In this document: piece after piece, positions 26,900 to 35,507 of the stretch | How positions within the stretch are numbered: the stretch's first letter is position 1 | Layout: the number at the start of each line of letters is the position of its first letter | From: SB15 sp964639245 | GTDB lineage: Bacteria; Chloroflexota; Anaerolineae; Aggregatilineales; J027 | Reading direction: 5' to 3' | NCBI GenBank assembly: GCA_964639245.1 | Contig: CAZXCU010000019.1 | Location: 31,883 to 95,882 of the forward strand | Length of the DNA stretch: 64,000 bases | Position numbers and translations under genes: made by a program | The notes under the pieces: generated by a model | Told to the model about the DNA's origin: nothing | The model's input: only the letters and a program-made list of their open reading frames with translations | Database searches by the model: none

Positions 26900-27808
26900 G
26901 TGCACAACGAAGCTTTGCCTGTTCCGTCCCCGAACTCGACTGATGGCGGCATCTACTCCATCGGCTATAACGGCTGGGGTGGAGTCAATGGTTTGTCCCG
27001 GATGTTCGATGCGCTGGAATCTGAAGGCGTGACCATTGTGGTGGATACCCGCAACAGCGACTTTCGCGCCCGCTACAGTTTTGATCAGCTTGCAGCGGCA
27101 ACCCGTGAGCGTCAGGGGCAAGATGACAAGCCCATGCGCTATGCTCATCGTCCAGCCCTTGCGGGCAAACCCAAAGATCTCTGGGAATACACCGATGCAG
27201 GACAGGCGGATTATACGACCATGGATCAGCGCCCTGAAGCCATCGCCGCCCTGGAGGGGATGGCCGCTGCCGCCCGTCAGGGGGAACGCATTGCACTGCT
27301 CTGTGCCTGCAAAGACACCCATACCTGCCACCGGACACGCTGGTTGGCCGCGTCGCTGGAGAAACGGGGAATCGATGTCGGACACATTGAACCCGGTGAA
27401 TGGAATTATGATCGCTACACTGAACAGGGGGAGCGCGAACTGTACACAGTTACGCCACATTCCAAGCTGCCTGATTTACCTGATTACAGTGATCTCAACT
27501 GGGCGGAACGGCAGGCGTATTGGAACGAGCGCAGCAAGCCTAAGCCCGTGCCACAGGATTACCAATCGCCCACAGCGACCAAACCACTCCCCTCAGAACC
27601 AAGCCAGATTCTCATTGCGGGCAGCATGAACGCCAACAATGCCCAATTGAATTATGCTTCTGCGCTGGTAGTACGTGCTGCTGAAATCGGCGCACAGATT
27701 CACGTTGCGGACAACGAGCAGGGGGTAGATGCGCGGGTGGTCGAAATAGCCAACAGCATAGCCCAAGTGGAACGCATATTTTATCTATTGGGTTGGAAGG
27801 CGATCTGA
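26900..27808 (+). CDS. DUF488 protein fused to a truncated SLOG-like domain
   Basis: A 302-residue ORF with GTG start and GAGGG 4 bases upstream. Residues ~10-175 form a DUF488 domain: SIGYNGWGG, VDTR and LLCACKDTHTCHR. A proline-rich linker follows. At ~235-285 is a Rossmann-like part (ILIAGSMNA, then ASALVVRAAEIGA and NEQGVDARVVEIAN) resembling SLOG nucleotide-binding domains. From about base 27757 the sequence belongs to a WD40 gene read in another frame, so the last ~18 residues are not original and the SLOG domain is cut short. SLOG domains sense or make nucleotides in defence systems; DUF488 is of uncertain role. The truncated product may not work. Confidence 0.7.
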   Translation: MHNEALPVPSPNSTDGGIYSIGYNGWGGVNGLSRMFDALESEGVTIVVDTRNSDFRARYSFDQLAAATRERQGQDDKPMRYAHRPALAGKPKDLWEYTDAGQADYTTMDQRPEAIAALEGMAAAARQGERIALLCACKDTHTCHRTRWLAASLEKRGIDVGHIEPGEWNYDRYTEQGERELYTVTPHSKLPDLPDYSDLNWAERQAYWNERSKPKPVPQDYQSPTATKPLPSEPSQILIAGSMNANNAQLNYASALVVRAAEIGAQIHVADNEQGVDARVVEIANSIAQVERIFYLLGWKAI

Positions 27809-27954
27809 AAGTGTGGGATGCGACATCCGGCATAGAGCTAGCTATGTATGCGCTAGGAGATGCAAATAGTGCGTTCTTCGGCCCAGATGGAACGCGAATC
27901 GCTTTCGAAGATGACAAGCAGGTGTTCATTTGGGGTGTGCCGTTGAGGGATTGA
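27757..27954 (+). pseudogene. WD40-repeat gene fragment (3' end)
   Basis: In the frame one base off the DUF488-SLOG ORF, the DNA encodes SPSGTHILSIG, then GDLKVWDATSG and FFGPDGTRIAF, ending in FIWGVPLRD and TGA. These are clear WD40 blades from the end of a propeller gene. The upstream part is missing. The join with the SLOG coding sequence near 27757 marks a deletion or illegitimate recombination. Confidence 0.75.
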
Positions 27955-28086
27955 GGCTGGCTTTTGGCTTTCCCATCAGATGTGTTCTCTTCCTCCGCTA
28001 TCGGGGCGGGAACGCATAACCCTCTCGCACAACGCCGGCGTGGCGAATGTAAAGCGCGGGTCGCCTCCTCTTTCTCCGCTAGTCGG

Positions 28087-28113
28087 GTGGGGGAGCCTGC
28101 TATGCTCCCCCAC
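28087..28113. terminator. Strong hairpin, possible terminator
   Basis: GTGGGGGAGC and GCTCCCCCAC form a perfect 10-base stem with a 7-base loop. It lies between the WD40 fragment and the end of the small minus-strand gene. There is no clear T tract, so terminator function is likely but not sure. Confidence 0.5.
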
Positions 28114-28149
28114 CTGTTTCGTCTAGTCTGCGGGCGATTTCCCGCGATG

Positions 28150-28320
28150 TTAGCGCACCACCATGCCCGTAATCCACTGCGGGTACTTGCTAATGGTGAC
28201 GTTCTTGAAATACTCCCGTTGAGGCTTTGCACCCGCGAGCGCTTCGATCACCTTGATGGCTTTTCGGCGAGCCTCGATTCGTTGCTGCTGGGTGAGGAGT
28301 TGGATGAGTTCAAGCATCAT
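28150..28320 (-). CDS. Small unknown protein, second gene after HTH protein
   Basis: A 56-residue protein starting MMLELIQLLTQQQRIE, mostly one long helix with many Arg/Lys/Gln residues, then a short strand-rich tail. A strong ribosome site (GGGAGAGG) lies just after the stop of the HTH gene upstream, 10 bases away, so the two form a short operon. No family recognised. It could be a small partner of the HTH protein. Confidence 0.55.
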   Translation of the reverse strand: MMLELIQLLTQQQRIEARRKAIKVIEALAGAKPQREYFKNVTISKYPQWITGMVVR

Positions 28321-28330
28321 GATCCTCTCC

Positions 28331-28582
28331 CTAGTGTTGCCGACCCCGCAAAATCTGATGCACCCTTTGCTGGGAAACCCGAAACGCCCGCGCCAGCTCC
28401 GGCACGGACTCACCTGCCGCGTAGCGCCGCCGAATCGCCTCATTGCGGGCGGTTTTCTGCGGGATTTTGTTGGAGATAGGGGTAGGTGGCAGGGTTTCGT
28501 CGCCATAAAGCAGCTTAAGGATGCGCTGAGTGGCACCCTCAAGGGTGTGTACGGAGTTGCCCCATACGGGGGTAAAACCCAT
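28331..28582 (-). CDS. Small helix-turn-helix protein
   Basis: An 83-residue protein. The C-terminal ~40 residues form a helix-turn-helix of the Trp-repressor/sigma-like type (RRRYAAGESVPELARAFRVSQ, followed by RVHQIL). It is clearly related to the HTH protein on the opposite strand next to it, with both keeping the RxAAGE, ELA(R/K)AF and QRV(H/Y)QI motifs. The N-terminal ~45 residues are poorly defined and the start is uncertain. It may regulate the element or bind DNA near parA. Confidence 0.55.
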   Translation of the reverse strand: MGFTPVWGNSVHTLEGATQRILKLLYGDETLPPTPISNKIPQKTARNEAIRRRYAAGESVPELARAFRVSQQRVHQILRGRQH

Positions 28583-28790
28583 ATCACGCCCACAGATAAA
28601 AAGGGCTGTTTTTGACCTCTTGGATTATTTCTTTGGTGCTTTATCAGCCCGTCCGACGAGTAAAACTGCCTTAGCTGCCCGCAATGGGCATATTATGGGG
28701 CGGTTTGCGGCAGGGGAAACGATTGATGAATTAGCGAAAGCATTTGGTCTAACCTACCAAAGGGTTTACCAGATTGTTCGCAGTCAATAG
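28530..28790 (+). CDS. Small helix-turn-helix protein, paralogue of the divergent HTH gene
   Basis: An 86-codon ORF. The C-terminal part (GRFAAGETIDELAKAFGLTY, then QRVYQIV) is a helix-turn-helix closely matching the minus-strand protein at 28331-28582. The first ~28 codons overlap that gene and have no good ribosome site; a TTG at 28619 would give a 57-residue form. It ends 50 bases before parA. The two HTH genes form an inverted pair, perhaps by duplication, and may control the partition and replication genes. Confidence 0.5.
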   Translation: MAPSRVCTELPHTGVKPISRPQIKRAVFDLLDYFFGALSARPTSKTALAARNGHIMGRFAAGETIDELAKAFGLTYQRVYQIVRSQ

Positions 28791-28810
28791 CGAATACCGC
28801 GGCAACAGGT

Positions 28811-28838
28811 TGCTTATCCTAGTAGAAAAGGATAAGCA
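28811..28838 (+). promoter_or_regulatory. Inverted repeat covering the parA ribosome site
   Basis: TGCTTATCC (28811-28819) and GGATAAGCA (28830-28838) form a perfect 9-base inverted repeat ending 2 bases before the parA ATG. The AAGGAT ribosome site is inside the second arm. It could be an operator for ParA autoregulation, an RNA hairpin that hides the start, or a partition site. Confidence 0.6.
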
Positions 28839-28840
28839 CA

Positions 28841-29677
28841 ATGACAACCCCAACCGTTGTTCTCACCAACAACAAAGGCGGCGTGGGCAAGACCACGACG
28901 ACCACGAACTTTGCCTATGGCTTGTGCCAGAGTTTGAAACAGGCAGGTGCAGCTAATCCCCGTGTTTTGGTTGTGGATACCGATTCACAAGCACACGCGA
29001 CACTCACTGCCACAGGGACAAAGGATTACAACCGCCACAACAGCTTGTGTGCCGTACTCGGTGCGGAACGCAAAGAGGTGGCGGAAGTCCTCAGCCGTGT
29101 GATTGTGGAAAGTCACTGGCTGCCTGAACTCCACGTCCTGCCTTCCTCATCCGAACTCGAAGCCACTGAGCGTGAACTCTTCAGTACACCGGGTGCGCCC
29201 TATCGCCTCGCGGATACTTTGAGTGTCATCCGTCATCACTACACCGCTATTGTCATCGATACCCGCCCATCCTTCTCATTAATGACAGAGATGGGCTTGT
29301 TGGCGGCTTCTGATGCGGTCATCACCCTCGAACCACGTTATCTCGAAACTGTTGGTCTACAGTCCGTCATCAACAAAATCTACGAAATCCGCGAAGGCTG
29401 GCGGCATCCTGATCTGCGCTTAAGCGGGATCGTCATCACCAAATTTGATCGCCGTGTGAAAGGGCATCAGGAGATGGTGGAAAATCTGCGCCAGCATCCG
29501 AATTTGGGCAAGTTGGTGTGCGGAGTCATCCCTGCCAATGAAGCCGTTGCCTATGCCCATCGCAGCCACCTCAGCATCTATGCCTATGATCCCACTAGCC
29601 CGGCCAGTCATGCCTATGCTCAGATGGTCGGTTGGATGTTCAAGCGGCTGTTTGTCGCGGATGCGGAGCCTGCCTGA
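28841..29677 (+). CDS. parA: ParA-type partition ATPase
   Basis: A 278-residue ParA/Soj/MinD-type ATPase. The deviant Walker A (NNKGGVGKTTTT) is at residues ~9-20, a VVDTDSQAHAT stretch at ~45-56, and VIDTRPSFS near 140. No N-terminal DNA-binding domain is present, so it is of the short type. ParA moves plasmid or chromosome copies apart by an ATP-driven gradient together with ParB. It overlaps parB by one base (TGATG), so both are translated together. In this context it most likely stabilises the mobile element. Confidence 0.88.
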   Translation: MTTPTVVLTNNKGGVGKTTTTTNFAYGLCQSLKQAGAANPRVLVVDTDSQAHATLTATGTKDYNRHNSLCAVLGAERKEVAEVLSRVIVESHWLPELHVLPSSSELEATERELFSTPGAPYRLADTLSVIRHHYTAIVIDTRPSFSLMTEMGLLAASDAVITLEPRYLETVGLQSVINKIYEIREGWRHPDLRLSGIVITKFDRRVKGHQEMVENLRQHPNLGKLVCGVIPANEAVAYAHRSHLSIYAYDPTSPASHAYAQMVGWMFKRLFVADAEPA

Positions 29678-30864
29678 TGCCACCCAAACACAATGGCCCC
29701 AATCGTACTTTAGACATCCTTTCTAGCATTGGCGATCAGGAATTTATGGGATCTGAGGTGATGCAGAACCTACGCGATCACGGACTGCGGGTAGAACGGA
29801 TTGCTATCTCCCTCATTCGTCCCGATGCTGCTCAGTCGCGTCGGGTGCTGCCTGAGACGATTCACCGTACTTTCCACAATCAGGAAATCACACCCGTACA
29901 GGCACTGAAGCAGTATATCGAAAAGGTGCGGATCATCGCCCGCCAGAAAGGGCGACCTTTCGAGAGCCTCTTAGATTTGCTCATCACGGGTGAAGAGAGT
30001 GACGAGGCGGTTGAACTCACACCCCCTGAACAGGATTTGCGCGACCTAACCAACTTGTCTGTGACCTTACGCAGTGATGGTCAGGTCAATCCATTAACGA
30101 TTGTGGATCGCACAACAGGGGCAGTGCCGAACTATGTGATTGAAACGGGGGAACGTCGCTACTGGGCGAACTACATTGACATGGAATTCGTTCCGGGTTA
30201 TCAGGGTGATGGCACAATTCCGTGCATCATCTTACCGCCCGGTGAGGCTTCTGTCTTTCGTCAGGCAAAAGAAAATACCTCACGCTCTGGACTGAATGCG
30301 ATTGCGATGGCGCGTCAGGTAGCTCTGCTGATCCTGTGGGTGCATGGCATCGAACCACCTAGAAGCATGATTTCCAATGACTTCTATCGTCAGGCTTTGG
30401 AGTATGACCTGCGTGACAAACGGGAGTACGTCCCCGATGTACTGTCAGCCCTCGGTGGTCTTCATAAATCCCAACTGCGCCGCTACAAGGCTTTGTTGAA
30501 CCTATCCGACGAAGCAATGGAACTCGCCGATCAGCATTCGATAGATGAATTCAAACTGCGTCCGGTGGTGCAATTACCCCCCGAACAGCATTATGAAATT
30601 GTGCGACAAACCGTGGATTTCAACCTGACCAGTAAAGACGTGCGTGCGTTGTGTGAGGAGCCGTATTCTGGTAATCAGGAAGACACCCCAGCAAAAATAC
30701 CCAGCCACGCTCGACGTTTTGCCCGTTCGGTGCTGACCGGCAACGATAAGGAAGTTCAACACCTTGTATGGGCATTAGTCGAGGCGGAAAGTAACCCAGA
30801 GGTGGTGCGAATTCGCTTGGAGGGTTTTATGCAATCGCTCGATAACTATCTGCGGAATCTATAA
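29677..30864 (+). CDS. parB: ParB-type partition protein
   Basis: A 395-residue protein. The start at 29677 is preferred because it overlaps the parA stop. A ParB/Srx-like N-terminal domain is visible: DGQVNPLTIVDR, then ETGERRYWA, and a KENTSRSGLNAIAMARQVALL stretch like the ParB box II and following helix. A helix-turn-helix region follows (~265-310, LGGLHKSQLRRYKALLNLS). It should bind parS-like sites next to the gene; a perfect palindrome lies right at its 3' end. The residues before ~110 are unusual for ParB, so it may belong to a plasmid-specific branch. Confidence 0.8.
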   Translation: MPPKHNGPNRTLDILSSIGDQEFMGSEVMQNLRDHGLRVERIAISLIRPDAAQSRRVLPETIHRTFHNQEITPVQALKQYIEKVRIIARQKGRPFESLLDLLITGEESDEAVELTPPEQDLRDLTNLSVTLRSDGQVNPLTIVDRTTGAVPNYVIETGERRYWANYIDMEFVPGYQGDGTIPCIILPPGEASVFRQAKENTSRSGLNAIAMARQVALLILWVHGIEPPRSMISNDFYRQALEYDLRDKREYVPDVLSALGGLHKSQLRRYKALLNLSDEAMELADQHSIDEFKLRPVVQLPPEQHYEIVRQTVDFNLTSKDVRALCEEPYSGNQEDTPAKIPSHARRFARSVLTGNDKEVQHLVWALVEAESNPEVVRIRLEGFMQSLDNYLRNL

Positions 30865-30891
30865 ATGGTTGCCGCACGGCAACCATTTATA
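30860..30891. repeat. Perfect 14-base palindrome at parB end, candidate parS or terminator
   Basis: TATAAATGGTTGCC and GGCAACCATTTATA are exact inverted copies around a GCAC loop. It includes the parB stop codon. No T tract follows (next bases GGATGAGGGG), which weakens the terminator reading and leaves a ParB-binding site as an option. Confidence 0.65.
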
Positions 30892-31054
30892 GGATGAGGG
30901 GTAATGAAACCAATAGCGCGTAGTCCACCATAAGGCAACTCCCTTTTAGCTAACTGGGGTCAGGCGGCTCTAGCGACGCTGCGATACACATGGCTAGACA
31001 CCTCGTATTGTAGTACGCCCCTCGTCTGACTGCAACAACTGTAAAGGTCATTTT

Positions 31055-31073
31055 TCAGATTTTCATGATCTGA
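31055..31073 (+). promoter_or_regulatory. Short inverted repeat before the replication gene
   Basis: TCAGAT and ATCTGA flank a 7-base spacer about 30 bases before the prim-pol start. It could be an operator; length is near what chance gives. Confidence 0.3.
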
Positions 31074-31102
31074 GGTTAGTTTAGTTTTGCTTGGAGTCAG
31101 AA

Positions 31103-33475
31103 ATGAGTGAAGTAAACAATGTGCCGGACATTGTACAAGCGGCACAGTCTAAAACGATCATGGACGCGGCAATCGCGTATATGAAGCTGGGGTTCAGTGT
31201 GCTGCCTTTGAAGGGCAAGCGTCCTGCCCTAGATAACTGGAAGCAGTTTCAAGATAAGGCAGCGAGGTTAGCAACGATTCAACATTGGTACAAAGCAGGC
31301 CTGCTGCAAAATGTGGGCTTAATTTGCGGCGGGGTCTCTGGCAACCGAGTTGCCCTTGATTTAGATGGGGCAGCGGGGTATCCCGCTTTTGTAGCGACTT
31401 TTCCCGATCTGGCAGAGACCTATACGGTCGCCACGGGCGGAGGGGTAGGCAAACACATTTATTGGCAGGTCGCCGAAGGCGGGCAGCTTCCCCCCGCAGT
31501 GAAGGCGATGGGAACACCGCTGGGCAATCTTGAAATGTGTGCCGCAGGGCGGCAGATTGTCGCTCCGCCGAGTGTTCACCCGACCACTAACAGACCTTAT
31601 ATAGTGGAAAGAGCGTTGCCGATTTTGCAGGTTACTGATCTGTGTAGGGTGGTTGAATGGATTGAATCATTCAAGAAATCCAGCGCCATGCCGCATTCCA
31701 ACTGGCAGCCGCCGCGTAATCTACCGAACAGTCGCGGCGATCTCAATCCGCGAGTGCTGGAGGAACTTGCCCGTCATTTTGCGGGTTTGGGCTATCATCG
31801 TTATGGGGACTGGCTGCATGGGCAGTGTGTCTATCCGGGCAATCACAAAAATGGGGATCGCCATCCCAGCTTTGGGTTCAACACACAAACTGGTTATGGC
31901 TACTGTTTCAAATGCGGAACCATGCTTGCCAAAGACATCTGCTACACTCTCGGTATTCGCACTGAAGACTATGGTGGGTTAATCGCTCGTCAGGAATACA
32001 TTCCGCCTCGCCAATCGTCGGTGAAATTATCTGATGCACCTACTGATAGCTCTCAGTCACCTCTGCCGTTGCAGCCTGATATAACTACTACTACACATGA
32101 ACCGCCTGCTTTGCCTGTCGCAGATGGGAATGAGCTTCCGCCCAATGAGCCGGTTACACTCTCGGTGGATGATTTGAAACTTCCGAATTGGCTGCAACTT
32201 TATTTGGATTGGGCCGGGCGGACAGGCAACCAAACACCGATGGATTTCCATCTCGCAGCCGGACTTTGGCTGCTGTCTGTGGCAGTGGGACGCAGGCTGT
32301 TCGGTGAAGCTCCCTGGGGTATCAAGATTTACACCAATCTGTATCTGATGCTCATCGCGGATACCACCTACTATCGCAAATCCACTGCCTATAAACTCGC
32401 CGAACAGATTGCCCGTGATGCTATCCCCCACATGCTGATGCCGACTCCCGGCTCCCCCGAACGTTTTCAGGAAGCACTGGCAGGGCGGATGCCTGCCAAT
32501 TTCGATAAACTCACTAAACCGCAGCAGGAAAGGCTGACGAAGGCACAGCCCTTCGCGGCGCAGCGCGGACTGCTCAAGGATGAGGTAGCAGGGCTGTTTG
32601 GCGCGATCAATAAACGGGAGTATATGGTGGGTATGAAAGACTTGCTGATGGAGCTCTATGACTGCCCCGATTATTCCGACAAGGATACTCAAGCTGGGCT
32701 GACAGTGGTTGAGAATGCGGCACTCTCTATTCTCGGTGTAACCACACCTGCTGGATTGTCTGTCGCCATCTCAGATGCAGATTGGGCAAATGGACTCCTG
32801 ATTCGCTTTGCCCTGTTGACCCCTGAACTGAATTATCAAGAACGTCCTGCTCTCAAAGCCTTCCATCTGCCGCCGAAAGAGCTGGCAGATGGGTTGCGCC
32901 GCTTGCACGATAAGCTGCCACAGCCCCAGATGACTGAAATGGGCTTAGGCGCACCCGGCTCACTCAAACTCAATGTGCAGTGCTGGGAAGCCTGTCAAGT
33001 CTACAGCCAGGTGCTGCGTGAACTATGCAATCCTCATCGTGACATCGAATTGGACGAGCGGCTCAAAGGAGTCTACGGGCGAATGCACGTTCAAGCCTTC
33101 AAGCTGGCAGCATTGTTGGCAGCATTAGATTGGCTAGAAACGGAAGAACCAACCCCGATTGTTACCGAGCAACACTGGAAGAGTGGCAAAGTCATTGCTG
33201 AGATGTGGCGGGGCAGTGCGGCACGACTGCTGCATCAGATGGATCGCAGTGGGGAAGCAGTTCAGGAACAGCGCGACCAGAGCAAGTTACTTATACTGCT
33301 TCGGAAGGCTGGCACACAGGGCAGCAGCCTGCGGGACATCTATCGCGTCCTCAATCTGCCTGCCAAACGCGCTCGTCAACTCGCGCAGGATTTGGTCAAG
33401 GCAGGCTTGATTGTAGAACGTCTCTATGGGCGGGCAGAATGGTATGTGGCGGTGGAGTTTTTGACCGAGGAATAA
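31103..33475 (+). CDS. Prim-pol/DUF3987 replication protein
   Basis: A 790-residue protein starting at 31103 (GGAG 6-7 bases upstream; the TTG start at 31091 is less likely). The N-terminal ~190 residues are a bifunctional primase-polymerase domain: GFSVLPL, the metal-binding LDLDG, GKHIYW and a GNLEMCAAGRQIVAPPS stretch. A zinc-finger-like part (~240-285, with GQCVYPGNH and YCFKCGT) follows, then a DUF3987 domain (~355-700) with DFHLAAGLWLLS and a modified Walker-like ADTTYYRKSTA. A winged helix closes the chain. Such proteins start replication of plasmids and integrative elements, making primers and acting as helicase-like loader. Together with ParAB this marks the unit as a plasmid or integrated plasmid. 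Confidence 0.83.
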   Translation: MSEVNNVPDIVQAAQSKTIMDAAIAYMKLGFSVLPLKGKRPALDNWKQFQDKAARLATIQHWYKAGLLQNVGLICGGVSGNRVALDLDGAAGYPAFVATFPDLAETYTVATGGGVGKHIYWQVAEGGQLPPAVKAMGTPLGNLEMCAAGRQIVAPPSVHPTTNRPYIVERALPILQVTDLCRVVEWIESFKKSSAMPHSNWQPPRNLPNSRGDLNPRVLEELARHFAGLGYHRYGDWLHGQCVYPGNHKNGDRHPSFGFNTQTGYGYCFKCGTMLAKDICYTLGIRTEDYGGLIARQEYIPPRQSSVKLSDAPTDSSQSPLPLQPDITTTTHEPPALPVADGNELPPNEPVTLSVDDLKLPNWLQLYLDWAGRTGNQTPMDFHLAAGLWLLSVAVGRRLFGEAPWGIKIYTNLYLMLIADTTYYRKSTAYKLAEQIARDAIPHMLMPTPGSPERFQEALAGRMPANFDKLTKPQQERLTKAQPFAAQRGLLKDEVAGLFGAINKREYMVGMKDLLMELYDCPDYSDKDTQAGLTVVENAALSILGVTTPAGLSVAISDADWANGLLIRFALLTPELNYQERPALKAFHLPPKELADGLRRLHDKLPQPQMTEMGLGAPGSLKLNVQCWEACQVYSQVLRELCNPHRDIELDERLKGVYGRMHVQAFKLAALLAALDWLETEEPTPIVTEQHWKSGKVIAEMWRGSAARLLHQMDRSGEAVQEQRDQSKLLILLRKAGTQGSSLRDIYRVLNLPAKRARQLAQDLVKAGLIVERLYGRAEWYVAVEFLTEE

Positions 33476-34000
33476 TCTCTGCTGACAGTTATGACATTTC
33501 GGACACTGACGACAGTTTGGAAAACGCGCTCATGCAGCGCGTTTTGTTTTGCCTTCATACGCATGGACCGTGAATGGAGAAGAGGAAGCTAAACCAGTTT
33601 ATGGAAATACGCTACACTAGAGATATTGATAGGTTTGTGTTGTCCAGAGTATAGGAAACATGGCATCCTTGATGATGTATGAACGGGTTGAAGCCTTGTA
33701 CAAATGGTTGGAAAGACCCGAAGGCTGCCGCTCTCGCTCTCATCCTCGCAAATCAGATGATTTCACCTAGAATTGTGACCATTCGCTCAAGCTGACCAAG
33801 AAATGATTGAGATGCCATAAGCTGGATGTAATGCCAATATCCAAGCACTGCAAGCCTGTGGCAACTATTGTAATTGTAAAGTGGCGTTCAATTTCCTGCA
33901 AAACTAGGAACGGTGAATGCTCATGACTGATCTGACACCTGTTATCATATGCTCACCCAATTTTGCAAAGAATTTACATGTAATTACAGACCTTAAGGTT
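33476..34000. other. Gene-poor stretch after the replication gene
   Basis: About 525 bases. A 36-codon ORF (33660-33770) has a weak ribosome site and no recognisable product. Nothing else is supported; it may hold an origin or decayed genes. Confidence 0.4.
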
Positions 34001-35008
34001 TTATCCTGATGGTAGCAGCACCGCATCAATCACATGGATTACACCATTCGCAGTATAAATATCGGGTTCAACAATCTTGGCGTTATCTGCTATAATTGCG
34101 CTGCCGTCTGTAGTAATGGTTATAAAGGTACCGGGCTGCTGCGTGCCGAAAAGCAGTTTGCCATCCTCAGGCTGCATCTCAGTTAAATCATGTGAGTCAA
34201 ACGTCCCTGCTAGGAAGTGATAGAACAAAATCGGTGTGAGCGTATCAGTATTGGCGAAAAAATCCTCCTTAGTGATACCCACCTGCTCTAGGAATGCATT
34301 CACCACATCGTCCGTCGGAATGAAGAAGGTATAATCAGTCACCTCATGGTCAAGCTGAAAACCTAACAAATCAATAGCTTCTGTGAAAATCGAGAAATCT
34401 TCGCGGCTGGCGAGGATGTCCCACATTGTCTCTTCAGGGACGTCTATCGTGGTGTCCTCGTTCTCTGTTACCGGCGGCAGCAATATCTGATCTATCACAA
34501 AAATTACGCCATTCAAGGCGGGAATATCCCCCTCTATGATGTTTGCCCCATTGACTTTCAGCGTACCCTGCACCACTTCAAACTGCAAGCCTGTATGGGG
34601 GTGGAATGTTCCCCAATAGGCAGTGGGTTCAGCAGAAAAGTTGTCGGAAGTGAATACACCAGGCATAACATGATTCGACAGCACCGATGTCAGTAGATTG
34701 GTATCGGCAAAAAGATCTTCAGGTTCTAGCCCCATCGTTGTTAGCCAAGCTGTAAAGGCTGTATCTGTTGGAGCAAAAACGGTTGTGAAAGTAGCAGTTG
34801 CTATATCGGGATTAGACAGACGCTCCCATAGGGCAGAGTCAGCCGTTTGCAGTGCGTCTAGCAGTAGGGTGAATTCGGGTGCATCGGATTGGGCATGTGC
34901 TTGCAGAATTTCAGCAATTGTAGGCTGCCCATCCTGAGCAAGAGCTGTCGGTAGCATGTTTGCCGTCACCAGAATAATAATAATCATAAGCGTTGAAAGT
35001 TTAAACAT
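34001..35008 (-). CDS. Secreted protein with two fasciclin (FAS1) domains
   Basis: A 335-residue protein with a signal peptide cut after TALA (about residue 24). Two FAS1 domains follow, ~30-175 and ~195-335. Each has TVFAPTDTAF- or FFIPTDDVV-type motifs, an NHV/YHF stretch and a final ANGVIHVID or LNGVIFVID strand. FAS1 proteins act in adhesion at the cell surface. The ATG has AAAGGAAA as ribosome site. It is a single gene with no operon partner, and a 0.5-kb gap precedes it. Confidence 0.88.
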   Translation of the reverse strand: MFKLSTLMIIIILVTANMLPTALAQDGQPTIAEILQAHAQSDAPEFTLLLDALQTADSALWERLSNPDIATATFTTVFAPTDTAFTAWLTTMGLEPEDLFADTNLLTSVLSNHVMPGVFTSDNFSAEPTAYWGTFHPHTGLQFEVVQGTLKVNGANIIEGDIPALNGVIFVIDQILLPPVTENEDTTIDVPEETMWDILASREDFSIFTEAIDLLGFQLDHEVTDYTFFIPTDDVVNAFLEQVGITKEDFFANTDTLTPILFYHFLAGTFDSHDLTEMQPEDGKLLFGTQQPGTFITITTDGSAIIADNAKIVEPDIYTANGVIHVIDAVLLPSG

Positions 35009-35507
35009 TTTAAATTTCCTTTTCTATTCATTGAAGATTCTCTCTCGCGCATGTTTATCAATGCGTCAAAGCCAGCACTAGAACCAATGTCAACCTTAGC
35101 TTTACCCAAATTGATGGGTCCCACGAGAAAGGGGATTTCCGTTCCCGCAAAGGAGTGAATGTGGCCTTCTAGGAGATTGCTGCAAATAATTTACGTTAAA
35201 TATTATCACCTCCTGTATGCCGCCAAGTATGAAAGTAATACTACATACCAACAACGAAAATCACCTTAAATCATCAGTGACCAAGTACACAGGCTTTTTT
35301 GGGATTTGGTATCAGTTTAGTGAGAAGGTTAAGATAAGTCAGTGACTAAAGTCACACAACGCCCCACAATATACGGCTGTGAAGCAACTATTTGAAGGCT
35401 GTTTAACATCTGTGTCATCAAGAGTATTTTTTTGAGAACAAATGGGCAAATAGTATTTTATGAGGAAACCGATTCCCTATTCATTTTATTAGGGAGATTT
35501 CAGTCAA
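35009..35507. other. Upstream region of the fasciclin gene, no gene seen
   Basis: About 500 bases of mixed composition. A short palindrome (GTGAC-TAAA-GTCAC, 35342-35355) and AT-rich tracts are visible. No ORF is supported. Confidence 0.4.

Noticed and set aside
28150..28593. 147-residue minus-strand ORF spanning both small genes
   Set aside because: Two separate genes with their own frames, stop and ribosome site explain the region better; only the last 56 codons of this frame look real.
33660..33770. 36-codon ORF in the gap after the replication gene
   Set aside because: Weak ribosome site, no similarity to any family I know, and surrounded by non-coding DNA.
35205..35214. Consensus ribosome-site-like AGGAGGTGAT on the minus strand
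   Set aside because: No ATG, GTG or TTG at a proper distance opens a convincing ORF.
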